A DNA stretch of 64,000 nucleotides from Tethybacter castelli (lineage in GTDB: Bacteria; Pseudomonadota; Gammaproteobacteria; Tethybacterales; Tethybacteraceae), in assembly GCA_036679665.1 (NCBI GenBank), contig JAZHEJ010000058.1:5450-69449 (forward strand), in the 5' to 3' direction. The position numbers were made by a program, and so were the translations under genes. The notes under the pieces are model-generated. The model worked only from the letters and a program-made list of their open reading frames with translations. It had not been told where the DNA came from and ran no database searches. This document shows, piece by piece, positions 47,383 through 56,599 of the stretch; position 1 is the stretch's first letter; each line of letters starts with the position of its first letter.

Positions 47383-48552
47383 ATGACCGAATATGCCGTT
47401 GACACAACGGTGCCGCAACCCGCTTCGCAAGATGAATCTGCAAAGCTTGCCTTGCCCTTTGTTTTTCTAGGTACCACCGGGCAGTACTTTCGCATCTACA
47501 CCGTCAATGTGATGCTTAGTATTTTGACGTTGGGAATTTACTCGGCCTGGGCCAAGATCCGCAACCAGCGCTTTTTCTACGGTTTTACTGAGCTGCATGG
47601 CGAGCGTTTCGATTACGACGCCCGCCCGTTAACGATTCTGATCTCGCGCATCGCGATTTTGATTTTGCTGATTCTTACGGCGCAAATCGATATCAACTAT
47701 GAACTGTTGTGGAATGAAATCGGGTTGTTTTCGACCCTTTTGCTATTGCTGTTGCCGTTCGCTATTGTGCGCGGACGCGCTTTTAACGCTCGCTATACAC
47801 TTTTTATGGGTATCCGCTTTCATTACCAGCGGATCTATTGGCCGTCGTATCGCATTTTCTTTTTATTCTCAGTGCCGGCGCTCGGGTTGCCGATTTTGAT
47901 AAGCGTTTTGCTCCAGCTGAAAGAACAATCGGATGGGTCTGAGTGGAGCTTTGCGGTCCCGTGGTTATTAGGGTTGTGGTTCGCACATTTATTATTCTTA
48001 ATGCCGCTATGGGATCTGATGCGGCACAAAGTCAAAATCAACCAGCTGTCGTATGGTAGGTTGGCCTTGCGATTTACCGCCACGACGCGGCAGTACTATC
48101 TGGCTTATCTGAAAACCCTGCCTTTGCTGGCACTTGGCATTGTCAGCTTTTTCGCGCTGACGTTCAGCGACCCGGCCAACTTTTTTATCTATCTCCCGCT
48201 ATTGATAATAGTTGTGCTGTTATGGTTTTTAAGTTACCGAGCCATCTTGGCCCGCGTGTTCTGGGATTCGATCGCTTTGGACGACGGGAGCAGACTGCAA
48301 TGTAATTTGCGGCCGATGGTTTATCTGTTCAAGATCGTTATTTTGAACATCATCTTGGTGATTTTTTCATTGGGTGTTCTCATCCCATGGGCGCGGGTAC
48401 GCAAATGGCGTTACATCGCGCACAGCATTTGTTTGCTGCCCAACGCCGAGCTGCGCACGGTCATTGATCAGCGGGACATGTTCAAAGAAGCTTTAGGCGC
48501 TGAATTCGTGGATGTCGAAGGCAGCTTCGATTTGGATTTCGGTTTGATCTGA
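47383..48552 (+). CDS. DUF898 (YjgN-type) multi-pass membrane protein
   Basis: 389 residues. Soluble N-terminus (1-25), then LPFVFLGTTGQYFRIYTVNV and LTLGIYSAWAKIRNQRFFYG, the diagnostic DUF898 motif, repeated in variant form near the C-terminus (FSLGVLIPWARVRKWRYIAH). About six to eight membrane segments. Function of YjgN/DUF898 proteins is unknown. The next gene, an M48 peptidase, starts 10 bases later, a pairing seen elsewhere, so they probably act together in the envelope. Confidence 0.85.
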   Translation: MTEYAVDTTVPQPASQDESAKLALPFVFLGTTGQYFRIYTVNVMLSILTLGIYSAWAKIRNQRFFYGFTELHGERFDYDARPLTILISRIAILILLILTAQIDINYELLWNEIGLFSTLLLLLLPFAIVRGRAFNARYTLFMGIRFHYQRIYWPSYRIFFLFSVPALGLPILISVLLQLKEQSDGSEWSFAVPWLLGLWFAHLLFLMPLWDLMRHKVKINQLSYGRLALRFTATTRQYYLAYLKTLPLLALGIVSFFALTFSDPANFFIYLPLLIIVVLLWFLSYRAILARVFWDSIALDDGSRLQCNLRPMVYLFKIVILNIILVIFSLGVLIPWARVRKWRYIAHSICLLPNAELRTVIDQRDMFKEALGAEFVDVEGSFDLDFGLI

Positions 48553-48562
48553 TCACTTATCA

Positions 48563-49675
48563 ATGACAAACCAGACAGTCTCCGGTTCATGGCGCGACGG
48601 TAAATCAACCGATGTGCGGCAGGTGCGCGTAAGTTGGGACGACAATGATCTGATCATTGAATTTTCCGATCAGACCCGGCTGCGCCAGCCGCTCAAACAA
48701 GCGATCTTTTCATCGCGTATCGCCGGCGTTCCGACCACCATCCGTTTTGCCGACGACAGCTTGCTAATCATTCCTGACAGCACATTTGCGCTGAACATTT
48801 CCAAACGCTCCGGAATCGCGGCGTTGATCGAAGGCAAATTGCTCTATACGTTGCCGGCCATGTTACTCAGTGCAACCTTTATCCTTTATCTGCTTTACGC
48901 ATACGCTTTACCGGCGTTCGGGGTCTTTATGGTCAACCGAGTTTCAGTCGCCACGATCAACAAAATCGGGGACATGGTATTTGAAAACCTGGAAGAACAT
49001 CTTTCCATCGAGCTAGTCGACGACGACCCGCACTATGCGGTAACTGTCGCCCATGTGAACGAAATCGGCGCCGAGCTGCTCGGCTATGTGCCAGCCAACG
49101 TCAATGCCGATGAGGAAAACTATAACTATCGTTTTTTGGTGGCTAGCGGCGCAAAAGTCGGAGCCAACGCGTTCGCGTTGCCCAATGGCCACATTATCGT
49201 GACTCACCGACTGTATGAAATGTTGACCGAAGACGAACTAGCCGCGGTTATTTCCCATGAAATCGGGCATGTGGAACTACGCCACTCGATGCAACAACTC
49301 GCGCGGACCGGCGCTTGGTACGCGTTATTAAATTTACTTTTTACCGATGTTTTGTTTGTCGCCTTGCCGCTCGTTCTCGCCGAATCGGCGTTTTCGCGCG
49401 ACGATGAAAGAGAAGCCGACTGCTACTCGGCGGATCTGTTAGTCAAGTCCGGCCGATCGCCGGCCGCGCTGGTGTCCGTGTTCGACAGATTCAATGATGT
49501 CAGAATCAAAAGCCAACGTATATCTCCTGAGCAAGAAGCTCCCATCGAAGAAAGCCCAGACAATATCGCAAGAAAGATAAGCGAAGCGATCGCAAAAGTT
49601 CTAGCAGGTCATCCTGAATATGAAGGTCGTACCGCCAATATTTACTCCTGTGCGGATTTGCCCGGCCCGCCTTAG
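48563..49675 (+). CDS. M48-family membrane metallopeptidase
   Basis: 370 residues. A cytoplasmic N-terminal domain (about 1-90) is followed by one clear membrane segment (YTLPAMLLSATFILYLLYAY, about 94-113) and an M48 peptidase domain. Zinc site AVISHEIGHVELRHSM (about 228-243) gives HExxH, and the third ligand is in DEREADCYSADLL. The NGHIIVTHRLYEMLTEDELA strand and helix typical of M48 precede it. Directly after the DUF898 gene. Likely quality control of membrane proteins; substrate unknown. Confidence 0.87.
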   Translation: MTNQTVSGSWRDGKSTDVRQVRVSWDDNDLIIEFSDQTRLRQPLKQAIFSSRIAGVPTTIRFADDSLLIIPDSTFALNISKRSGIAALIEGKLLYTLPAMLLSATFILYLLYAYALPAFGVFMVNRVSVATINKIGDMVFENLEEHLSIELVDDDPHYAVTVAHVNEIGAELLGYVPANVNADEENYNYRFLVASGAKVGANAFALPNGHIIVTHRLYEMLTEDELAAVISHEIGHVELRHSMQQLARTGAWYALLNLLFTDVLFVALPLVLAESAFSRDDEREADCYSADLLVKSGRSPAALVSVFDRFNDVRIKSQRISPEQEAPIEESPDNIARKISEAIAKVLAGHPEYEGRTANIYSCADLPGPP

Positions 49676-49716
49676 ATATATTTGGTTGCCAATCAAGGAT
49701 AATATCGGTTCAGATC

Positions 49717-50079
49717 ATGCCCTTATACGAATATTGCTGCTCCAGCTGCAATCACAGCGACACGTTGCTTGAACAGAGCAACAGCTCTAAACGTAAAAAA
49801 TGTCCGGCTTGCGGCAAGCGCATGGGCTTTGAACGGCTAATTTCCGCGCCGGCATTCCATCTGAAAGGTAACGGTTGGTACGCGACTGATTTTCGTGACG
49901 GCCCGAAATCCAAAACCGACGCGCAGGATGCTAATGCGGCCAAATCAGACACCGCCAAGAATGATAAAGTTGACGGCAAACCCGACAAAGCGAATGGCAA
50001 GGCTGATAAAGAAAATGGCAAAACCGAAAAAGCCGTTTCAAAACCGGTAGCAAATAGCGTCCCGGCAAGTCCTGAATAA
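49717..50079 (+). CDS. FmdB-family zinc ribbon protein
   Basis: 120 residues. N-terminal FmdB zinc ribbon: MPLYEYCCSSCNHSDTLLEQ, then CPACGKRM (two CxxC pairs) and FERLISAPAFHLKGNGWYATDF. The C-terminal half is a low-complexity charged tail of repeated GKxDK/GKTEK units, probably unstructured. FmdB-type proteins are small putative regulators of unclear role. Here it lies just upstream of a tungstate-type transporter, and its stop overlaps the proposed CTG start of that gene. Confidence 0.85.
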   Translation: MPLYEYCCSSCNHSDTLLEQSNSSKRKKCPACGKRMGFERLISAPAFHLKGNGWYATDFRDGPKSKTDAQDANAAKSDTAKNDKVDGKPDKANGKADKENGKTEKAVSKPVANSVPASPE

Positions 50080-50881
50080 GCCAAGCGGTGCTAATTTAGC
50101 GAGGGCGGGAGCTATCGGCCTGCTACTTTTCGCGCACCTAAGCGAAGCCGGAAGCCTCAGATTAAAAATAGCAGTCGCGAGCACCGTGGACAACTCCGGC
50201 CTTGCCGCCATCATGCGAACCGAATTTTCCTCGGTGTGTCAGTGCCAAGTCAGTATGATCTCCGGCAGTTCAGCCAGTGCGTTGAACCTTTTGACCCACG
50301 AAGACGTGGCGGTGGCCATTACTCACGCCCCAAAATTGGAAGCGGAATTTTTGGTCTCTAATCCTGGCAGCGCAAGCACGCCTTTTATGTACAACGAGTT
50401 TGTTTTAGTCGGACCGGCTGACGATCCGTCCGCGGTGCGCGGGAGCAACTTAGCCGATGCGTTCGCTCACATTGCCCAACGCAAGCAACAGTTTATTTCT
50501 CGCGCCGACCGCTCCGGGACCCATCTGGCGGAGATGATGATTTGGCGGCAACTTGATCTGCAGGAAAAATTAGCCGACGACTGGTATAAGCAAGCCGGTA
50601 ATTCGATGAGCACCACATTGCTCCTGGCTGAACAGCTCCAAGCCTATACTCTCAGCGACTCGGCAACGTTGGCTTTTTTGCGCGCCCGGCGTAATTTGAC
50701 CTTGGAGGTTTTGGCACAAAACACGCCACCGTTGCGCAACACCTACAACGTGTTACTGACTGGCCGCGCAGGCGATGAATTGGCTTTGCAATTTGCCAAC
50801 TGGTTAAGTTCCGCCCAGGGCAAAGCCGTGATTGCCGGGTATCGCCAGGACAATAAAATGCTGTTTACTCCGTTGCCTTGA
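50072..50881 (+). CDS. tupA: TupA-like tungstate-binding periplasmic protein (CTG start proposed)
   Basis: Substrate-binding component of a TupABC importer for tungstate. From the GTG at 50186 the frame gives 231 residues (MDNSGLAAIMRTEF...), but this cuts off the conserved VASTVDNSGL oxyanion-binding strand and the signal peptide. Reading upstream in frame gives NKPSGANLARAGAIGLLLFA then HLSEAGSLRLKIAVASTVDN, a good signal peptide plus the family start. No ATG, GTG or TTG exists between 50051 and 50186, so CTG at 50072 is the best start. PBP motifs FISRADRSGTHLAE and YTLSDSATLAF are TupA-like. The stop overlaps the permease start. Molybdate is an alternative substrate. Confidence 0.75.
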   Translation: MNKPSGANLARAGAIGLLLFAHLSEAGSLRLKIAVASTVDNSGLAAIMRTEFSSVCQCQVSMISGSSASALNLLTHEDVAVAITHAPKLEAEFLVSNPGSASTPFMYNEFVLVGPADDPSAVRGSNLADAFAHIAQRKQQFISRADRSGTHLAEMMIWRQLDLQEKLADDWYKQAGNSMSTTLLLAEQLQAYTLSDSATLAFLRARRNLTLEVLAQNTPPLRNTYNVLLTGRAGDELALQFANWLSSAQGKAVIAGYRQDNKMLFTPLP

Positions 50882-51576
50882 GCATTCTGCTCGCCACCTA
50901 TGAGGCGCTGATATTGCTGGTTACCGGCGACACCGGGCTATGGCAAGTGATCGCAACCTCGCTGGGCGTGGCCATATGCGCCCTTCTGCTTGCCGCTCCA
51001 CTGGCACTGATGGCCGCTTATTCGTTGGCGATCTTTCGCTTCGCGGGCCGCGATGCGCTATTGGCTTTAATTCACGCTTTACTGGCAACACCGACGGTGG
51101 TGGTCGGATTGGTACTATATTTGCTGCTATCTAGGCAAGGGCCATTAGGCGCGTTCGAACTGCTGTTTACCCCGTCCGCGATCATCGCGGGACAATTTTT
51201 TATCGTATTACCCATCTTAACCGCGTTTGCTTACGGCGCACTGCGCCCGATAGCTTGGCAAGTGCGCGAAACCACCATAACTTTGGGAGCGCGGTCATGG
51301 CAGGCTTTCGTCACCACTTTGGTTGAAGCGCGTCACGGTATCACCGCTTCGTTATTGGCCGGCTTTGGCAGAATTATTTCGGAAGTGGGCTGCGCATTGA
51401 TCGTCGGCGGCAACATAGCCGGGTACACCAGAACCATTCCCACCGCGATCGCGCTTGATACCAATCAAGGACAATTTGTGCAAGGTATCGCTTTGGGTAT
51501 CGTGTTGCTAATGCTGGCGATAACCTCCAGCTTACTGCTGTTTTGGTATCAGCGTCACCGGATTCACCAGTCATGA
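50878..51576 (+). CDS. tupB: TupB-like tungstate ABC transporter permease
   Basis: 232 residues with about five membrane helices. The cytoplasmic loop GRIISEVGCALIVGGNIAGY followed by TRTIPTAIAL is the TupB form of the EAA coupling motif. LIHALLATPTVVVGLVLYLL is also typical. Starts with TTG at 50878, overlapping the tupA stop (TTGA), and ends overlapping tupC (ATGA). Works as a dimer with the ATPase. Confidence 0.87.
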   Translation: MSILLATYEALILLVTGDTGLWQVIATSLGVAICALLLAAPLALMAAYSLAIFRFAGRDALLALIHALLATPTVVVGLVLYLLLSRQGPLGAFELLFTPSAIIAGQFFIVLPILTAFAYGALRPIAWQVRETTITLGARSWQAFVTTLVEARHGITASLLAGFGRIISEVGCALIVGGNIAGYTRTIPTAIALDTNQGQFVQGIALGIVLLMLAITSSLLLFWYQRHRIHQS

Positions 51577-52199
51577 CGATGTTGCAAGTATCCGATTTAA
51601 GCAAAAGTTTCGCCGGGCGAATGGTGCTTGATATCGACCAGTTGCAATTGGAGCGCGGCCAGATAATTTTGCTGATCGGCGCCAACGGCGCCGGCAAAAC
51701 CACCTTGTTGCGTATGCTCGCAAATTTACCCGGCGCAGGAGGTACCGCCCGCTTGCGTTGGCATGACACTCCGGTTTCCTCATTGCAAGCAGGCCGCGAT
51801 GTTACCTATCTGCATCAACATCCATATCTGCTCGCGCGCAATGTACAGGCAAATATTGAATATGTGTTGCGCCTGCGCGACAAACCCGCCTCTGAAGTGC
51901 GCCAAATTCTCGCCTGGGCCGAACTTGATCAGCTCGCAACCAAATTCCCGGCCGAATTATCCGTGGGGCAGCAGCGCTTGGTTGCTATCGCTCGCATGTA
52001 CGCGACTTCAGCGCCGCTGGTTTTACTTGACGAGCCCACCGCCAATTTGGACGATGCCAATATCAACGCGGTATGGAAGCTCGTCTCCGTGCTCGCAAAC
52101 GAACAGCGTTGCGTTGTGGTTTCGGCCACTCGACTTCCAACAAGCTTGTCCCACCATCAGCTGTGGCGACTAAGTGGCGGCAGAATCAAAATCAGCTAA
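51573..52199 (+). CDS. tupC: TupC-like ABC transporter ATP-binding protein
   Basis: 208 residues. Walker A IGANGAGKTT (about 35-44), Q-loop YLHQHPYLL, signature LSVGQQRLVAIARM (note VGQ in place of GGQ) and Walker B LVLLDEPTANLDD. Start ATG overlaps the tupB stop; an in-frame GTG 30 bases earlier is less likely. Energises tungstate uptake with TupAB. Confidence 0.87.
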   Translation: MTMLQVSDLSKSFAGRMVLDIDQLQLERGQIILLIGANGAGKTTLLRMLANLPGAGGTARLRWHDTPVSSLQAGRDVTYLHQHPYLLARNVQANIEYVLRLRDKPASEVRQILAWAELDQLATKFPAELSVGQQRLVAIARMYATSAPLVLLDEPTANLDDANINAVWKLVSVLANEQRCVVVSATRLPTSLSHHQLWRLSGGRIKIS

Positions 52200-52215
52200 C
52201 AGGATAATACTAAAT

Positions 52216-53280
52216 GTGGACAATCTAACTACCATTCTCAAAGGCATTGCCGCGGAGTATTTGGATGCGGATCTGCTCAGCAGTAAAGTTGCGCAAGTGG
52301 ACAATTCGGGTACGCGGCCGCGCGTGGTGCTCGAATACCCTTATCCGGCGATTTCAATCGCCGCGCGTGCCAAACAAGATATCCTGCGTCAGGTTCATGC
52401 TGCCGGCGGCGATGTTGACATCGAGGTGCGTTTTGTCATCAAGCCGCGTATCGCCCAAGGAGGAGCCCAAAGTGTTCCCGGGGTAGCCAATATCATCGCG
52501 GTGGCTTCCACCAAAGGAGGCGTCGGCAAATCAATGGTCGCGACCAATCTGGCCTTGGCATTGCATGCTGAAGGTGCACGCGCCGGTCTGTTGGACGCTG
52601 ACATCTACGGCCCGTCACTACCGCAAATGCTCGGCGGCGGCAAGCCGCAGGTAAATGACAAAGAACAACTTGTGCCACACCAGCTGCAAGGTATCCAAGC
52701 GCTGTCGATCGGACATCTAGTCGAAGCCGATCAGGCTGTAATCTGGCGTGGTCCGATGGTGGTACGCGGCCTGCAACAGCTGTTACGCGGCGCGGCTTGG
52801 AATCAACTTGATTTTTTGGTCATCGATATGCCGCCGGGCACCGGCGACATCCAGCTGAGCATTGCTCAGACCGTGCCGGTAAATGGAGCATTAATCGTAA
52901 CCACGCCCCAAGAACTCGCGCTGGCCGACGCGATGCGCGGCCTGCAAATGTTCGAGCGGGTATCGATTCCGGTACTCGGTTACGTGGTCAATATGGCCGC
53001 GTATATCTGCCCGGACTGCGGCGCAGAACACGCCATTTTTGGCGATGGCGCCGAAGCGCGTCTTACTAAACGGCTCGGTGTCCCAGAGTTTTCCCGTCTG
53101 CCGCTTGACCCTGCCCTCGGAGCCGCATGTGCCGCCGGCACCCCCGTCGTTGCAGCCGAACCTGACGGGGCCTTGGCAACAATATTTCGCACTTTGGCAA
53201 GCCGGACCGGTGCGGCGTTGACCGCTAAAAACGTGGATCGCTCCGGCGTTTTCCCCAAAATCGTCGTCAGCAACGACTAA
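52216..53280 (+). CDS. Mrp/ApbC-family iron-sulfur cluster carrier ATPase
   Basis: About 354 residues. A short N-terminal MIP18-like domain (about 1-85) is followed by the deviant Walker A VASTKGGVGKSMVATNLALA (about 95-114), switch I LDADIYGPSLPQML, switch II IDMPPGTGDIQLS and the CPDC pair (YICPDCGAEH) that holds the bridging cluster. These scaffold proteins deliver Fe-S clusters to target enzymes. Start GTG at 52216 has AGGATAA upstream; GTG at 52174, inside tupC, is possible. It could be co-transcribed with tupABC. Confidence 0.92.
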   Translation: MDNLTTILKGIAAEYLDADLLSSKVAQVDNSGTRPRVVLEYPYPAISIAARAKQDILRQVHAAGGDVDIEVRFVIKPRIAQGGAQSVPGVANIIAVASTKGGVGKSMVATNLALALHAEGARAGLLDADIYGPSLPQMLGGGKPQVNDKEQLVPHQLQGIQALSIGHLVEADQAVIWRGPMVVRGLQQLLRGAAWNQLDFLVIDMPPGTGDIQLSIAQTVPVNGALIVTTPQELALADAMRGLQMFERVSIPVLGYVVNMAAYICPDCGAEHAIFGDGAEARLTKRLGVPEFSRLPLDPALGAACAAGTPVVAAEPDGALATIFRTLASRTGAALTAKNVDRSGVFPKIVVSND

Positions 53281-53295
53281 TCGGCATCGCTGACT

Positions 53296-54492
53296 TTAAG
53301 AAGACTGCGCTTCGTACGTCACCTGCAGATCTTCAATTTCACGAATGGCAAATCCAGCTTCGCAGTAACTGAAGTAAAAACACATCATCCGGCAAAAGTT
53401 TTCACTGTAACCCATTTTGATGATCTCGTCCCAAGCGGCGCTGAAATTTTCTCGCCAGTGCCTTAAGGTGGTCTCATAATGCTTGGTTATGTCCTCAACA
53501 TGAAGCGTATTGAGTCCCACTTTCGAACCTAACTCGCTCATCAGTTCGCGCGACGGACAAGCCCCGCCGGGAAAAATATATTCCTTGACAAAATCCACGT
53601 CGTACAAAGCGTCGTCGAATCGGTGCGGCGGTACGGTGATCGCTTGAAGCACAACCCGGCCGTCTTGTTTTAGCAATGAACGTAAACTTTGGTAGTAGTT
53701 GGCAAAGTTATGCGGGCCTACCGCTTCGATCATTTCCACCGAGATGATCCGGTCAAATTTGGTATCGGGTTTGTAATCCCGATAATCCATCAACACCGGG
53801 GTAATTTTGTCTTCCAACTTTTCACGGACTATTCTTTGCTTGACGAACGCGTACTGTTCATCGGACAAAGTAAGGGCCACCACCTCGGCGTCATAGTGGC
53901 GCGCCGCCCATACCGACAGGCCGCCCCAGCCGCAACCTAGATCCAAAACCCGAGCTCCTTGGAAAATCTGCGCCTTTTTACATAATAGTTCAAGTTTGGC
54001 GTGCTGGGCCGCGTCCAAATCCGCATCGGCAGTAGGATACACCGCGCATGAATATAGCAGTTCGCGGTCTAAAAACTTGGCAAACATGTCGTTACCCAAG
54101 TTGTAGTGGTGGGTAATATTACTTTTGGCGTGGGTGCGCGACTTGCGTACCAGCCAGGAGATAAATTCCGTAAATCGCGATACTTTCTTACGCAAACCGG
54201 CTTCAATATTTTGGTTGTAGTGTTTTAAATTACGCCCGATGACGCGAAACAAACAAGCCAGATCAGGCGACTCCCACAGTTTGTTCATATAGGCTTCACC
54301 CGAAGCTATATTGCCACGCGCGAATGCAACATAGGCGCGCGGATCACTAACATCGATCACCGCGACTTCACTGCCTTTACCGACGCGAAATTGTTCGGTG
54401 CCTTTTTCGCACACGATCAGTTCGCCGTTGCCTTCGCGCATCGTAAGCTCAATTCGCGAAGCAAATTGGCGTTTGCAAAATTTTTCCAACAT
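53296..54492 (-). CDS. cfa: Cyclopropane-fatty-acyl-phospholipid synthase
   Basis: 398 residues. Adds a methylene bridge from S-adenosylmethionine to unsaturated acyl chains. The N-terminal lipid-binding domain (YVAFARGNIASGEAYMNKLW) leads to the methyltransferase: HHYNLGNDMFAKFLDRELLY, then VLDLGCGWGGLSVWAARHYD (SAM site), DRIISVEMIEAVGPHN and the C-terminal FYFSYCEAGF. ATG at 54492 with AGG upstream is chosen over TTG at 54534, which would overlap aroG. It follows aroG by 7 bases on the minus strand. Confidence 0.94.
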   Translation of the reverse strand: MLEKFCKRQFASRIELTMREGNGELIVCEKGTEQFRVGKGSEVAVIDVSDPRAYVAFARGNIASGEAYMNKLWESPDLACLFRVIGRNLKHYNQNIEAGLRKKVSRFTEFISWLVRKSRTHAKSNITHHYNLGNDMFAKFLDRELLYSCAVYPTADADLDAAQHAKLELLCKKAQIFQGARVLDLGCGWGGLSVWAARHYDAEVVALTLSDEQYAFVKQRIVREKLEDKITPVLMDYRDYKPDTKFDRIISVEMIEAVGPHNFANYYQSLRSLLKQDGRVVLQAITVPPHRFDDALYDVDFVKEYIFPGGACPSRELMSELGSKVGLNTLHVEDITKHYETTLRHWRENFSAAWDEIIKMGYSENFCRMMCFYFSYCEAGFAIREIEDLQVTYEAQSS

Positions 54493-54499
54493 CGCCAAC

Positions 54500-55585
54500 C
54501 TATTTTGCGCGTCGTGCGCTGACCGCCGCGGCAAACTTCACCAATAATTCTTCGGTCTGCTCCCAGCTCAAACATGCATCGGTAATACTCATGCCATACA
54601 TCAGCCGGGCCGGATCACCAAGATCTTGGCGGCCTTCTTGCAGATGGCTTTCTACCATCAACCCCACGATCGCATCATTACCGGCGGCGATTTGGCCGGC
54701 CACATCCGCCGCAACTTGCGGCTGACGCAGATAGTCCTTGAAGCTGTTCGCGTGACTGCAGTCGATCATTAGGCGAACCGGAATTTGCGCTTTGGTAAGC
54801 AACTGACCAGCGGCGGCTACCGCCGTTTGATCGTAGTTGGTCCCCTTGCTACTACCGCGCAAAATTATGTGAGTGTCTTCATTACCGGTAGTCTGCGCAA
54901 TCGCACAGAATCCTTGCTGGGTAACCGCCAGAAAATGATGCGCGCTACGCGCCGACAGCACCGCGTCCGCAGCTATTTTCACACTACCGTCAGTACCGTT
55001 TTTAAACCCCACCGGACACGACAACCCGGACGCCATCTCGCGATGGATCTGGCTTTCAGTGGTTCGCGCGCCGATTGCGCCCCATGCGACCAGGTCAACC
55101 AAATACTGCGGGATTGCCGTATCAAGAAACTCGGTCGCGCACGGCACGCCAAGTTCATTAACACCGAGCAGGATTTTCCGCGCCAAATGCAAGCCGCGCC
55201 CAATATCGAAAGAACCGTCAAGCCCCGGATCGTTGATCAGACCCTTCCAGCCGACCGTGGTGCGCGGTTTTTCGAAGTACACCCGCATCACCAACAGCAA
55301 ATTATCTGCAAGCCGTTCAGCCAACTTGGCCAGTCGTCCGGCATATTCAAGCGCGGCCGCTTGGTCATGTATCGAGCACGGGCCCACCACCACAAAAACC
55401 CGGTCGTCATCACCTTGCAAGATACTATGTATCTGAGCGCGCACGGATTCGATCATGGGCGTTACAGACACATTCGGTATCTCACCGCGCACCTGCTCCG
55501 GCGCCGGCAACTTGGACATCCCGACGATACGAACATCGTCGATCGATCCTGGGACTGGCATTGATTTTTGGCTGGGTTCCGACAT
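54500..55585 (-). CDS. DAHP synthase (class I, AroFGH type)
   Basis: 361 residues. First step of aromatic amino-acid synthesis: condenses phosphoenolpyruvate and erythrose 4-phosphate. Motifs: VVVGPCSIHD, RVYFEKPRTTVGWKGLINDP, GARTTESQIHREMASGL, VGFKNGTDGS, IILRGSSKGTNYD and DCSHANSFKD. Which aromatic amino acid inhibits it cannot be read safely. ATG at 55585 preferred; TTG two codons earlier also fits. cfa follows closely downstream. The 114 bases between its start and xerC show only an A/T-rich stem at 55682-55701. Confidence 0.93.
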   Translation of the reverse strand: MSEPSQKSMPVPGSIDDVRIVGMSKLPAPEQVRGEIPNVSVTPMIESVRAQIHSILQGDDDRVFVVVGPCSIHDQAAALEYAGRLAKLAERLADNLLLVMRVYFEKPRTTVGWKGLINDPGLDGSFDIGRGLHLARKILLGVNELGVPCATEFLDTAIPQYLVDLVAWGAIGARTTESQIHREMASGLSCPVGFKNGTDGSVKIAADAVLSARSAHHFLAVTQQGFCAIAQTTGNEDTHIILRGSSKGTNYDQTAVAAAGQLLTKAQIPVRLMIDCSHANSFKDYLRQPQVAADVAGQIAAGNDAIVGLMVESHLQEGRQDLGDPARLMYGMSITDACLSWEQTEELLVKFAAAVSARRAK

Positions 55586-55699
55586 TGGCAAAACTAATTA
55601 TCTTTTATAACTATATTCAATGCAAAGCTTCCATGTGGCTAAAGTGGCAAGGACAGAACACATCTGCCGCACGTGATATTTGCTAAAAAGAACTTCTTT

Positions 55700-56599
55700 T
55701 TAAGGTTTGATTTTACGTTTTGCGCGAGGGTGAGCCCGATCATACACCTTGGCAAGCGCCTGAAAATCAAGATGGGTATAGATTTGCGTGGAACTGACGT
55801 TGGCGTGACCTAAGAATTCTTGCACACCGCGCAAATCACCGCTTGACTGCAACAAATGCGACGCACATGAATGACGCAACACGTGCGGGGTTACGTTACC
55901 CGCCAGCTGCGTTAGCTGACAAAACTTTTTAAGCCGCAACTGGACACTGCGCGTAGTCAGCCTCTTACCTTGACGGTTAATAAACAAAGCTCCGACAGGC
56001 TGACGGCCCCAAGCAATCAGTACCTGATTCCAACGTTCCAGCGCACCCAGCGCCTTGGTACCGAACGGCACGAAGCGTTGCTTGGCGCCTTTGCCGTGGC
56101 GGACATTCAACAGCATCGTCCCGGTATCAATATCAGAATGATCAAGACCGACTAATTCGCTAACCCGCAACGCCGAAGAGTACGACAGTTCAAACATCGC
56201 CAGATCTCGCACCACCAGCGCATCGTTGCCCGGCTCATGCTCGAGCAGCCGCAAAGTATCGTCCGGGGTCATCGCTTTAGGCAAGCGTTTGCCGCCGCGG
56301 GGCGCACGTACACCATCAACCGGATTGTTCGCGACGATACCCTGATCCGCCAGATCGGCAAAAAATCTGCGCCAGGATGAAAGCATACGCTGGATGGATG
56401 ACGGCGCCAGGCCACGTTGATGCTCGCGAGCGGCGAACGACCTGATCTGGGTTGCGGTAAGTTTGCTCAGCGCGGTGGTATCGCAATAGCGTTCAAGTAT
56501 CCCCAAATCTCCGGCTAGCGCGCGAACCGTCGCCTCACTGGCCGATTTTTCAGCGCGTAACCTAGCTAAAAAACTGTCGATCGCGGTCGTTTTATTCAC
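55700..56599 (-). CDS. xerC: Tyrosine recombinase XerC
   Basis: 299 residues. Resolves chromosome dimers at dif together with XerD. SAM-like core-binding domain (about 5-90) and catalytic domain with all residues: R145, K170, H239, R242, H265 and nucleophile Y274 (STQIYTHLD). Its place after dapF and DUF484 is the classical gammaproteobacterial xerC position, so it is the housekeeping recombinase and not an island integrase. GTG start overlaps the DUF484 stop by 8 bases. Last gene of the uvrC-xerC operon. Confidence 0.95.
   Translation of the reverse strand: MNKTTAIDSFLARLRAEKSASEATVRALAGDLGILERYCDTTALSKLTATQIRSFAAREHQRGLAPSSIQRMLSSWRRFFADLADQGIVANNPVDGVRAPRGGKRLPKAMTPDDTLRLLEHEPGNDALVVRDLAMFELSYSSALRVSELVGLDHSDIDTGTMLLNVRHGKGAKQRFVPFGTKALGALERWNQVLIAWGRQPVGALFINRQGKRLTTRSVQLRLKKFCQLTQLAGNVTPHVLRHSCASHLLQSSGDLRGVQEFLGHANVSSTQIYTHLDFQALAKVYDRAHPRAKRKIKP

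Noticed and set aside
55700..56599. XerC as a possible island integrase.
   Set aside because: It is far from the island and sits in the conserved dapF-DUF484-xerC operon, so it is the housekeeping recombinase.
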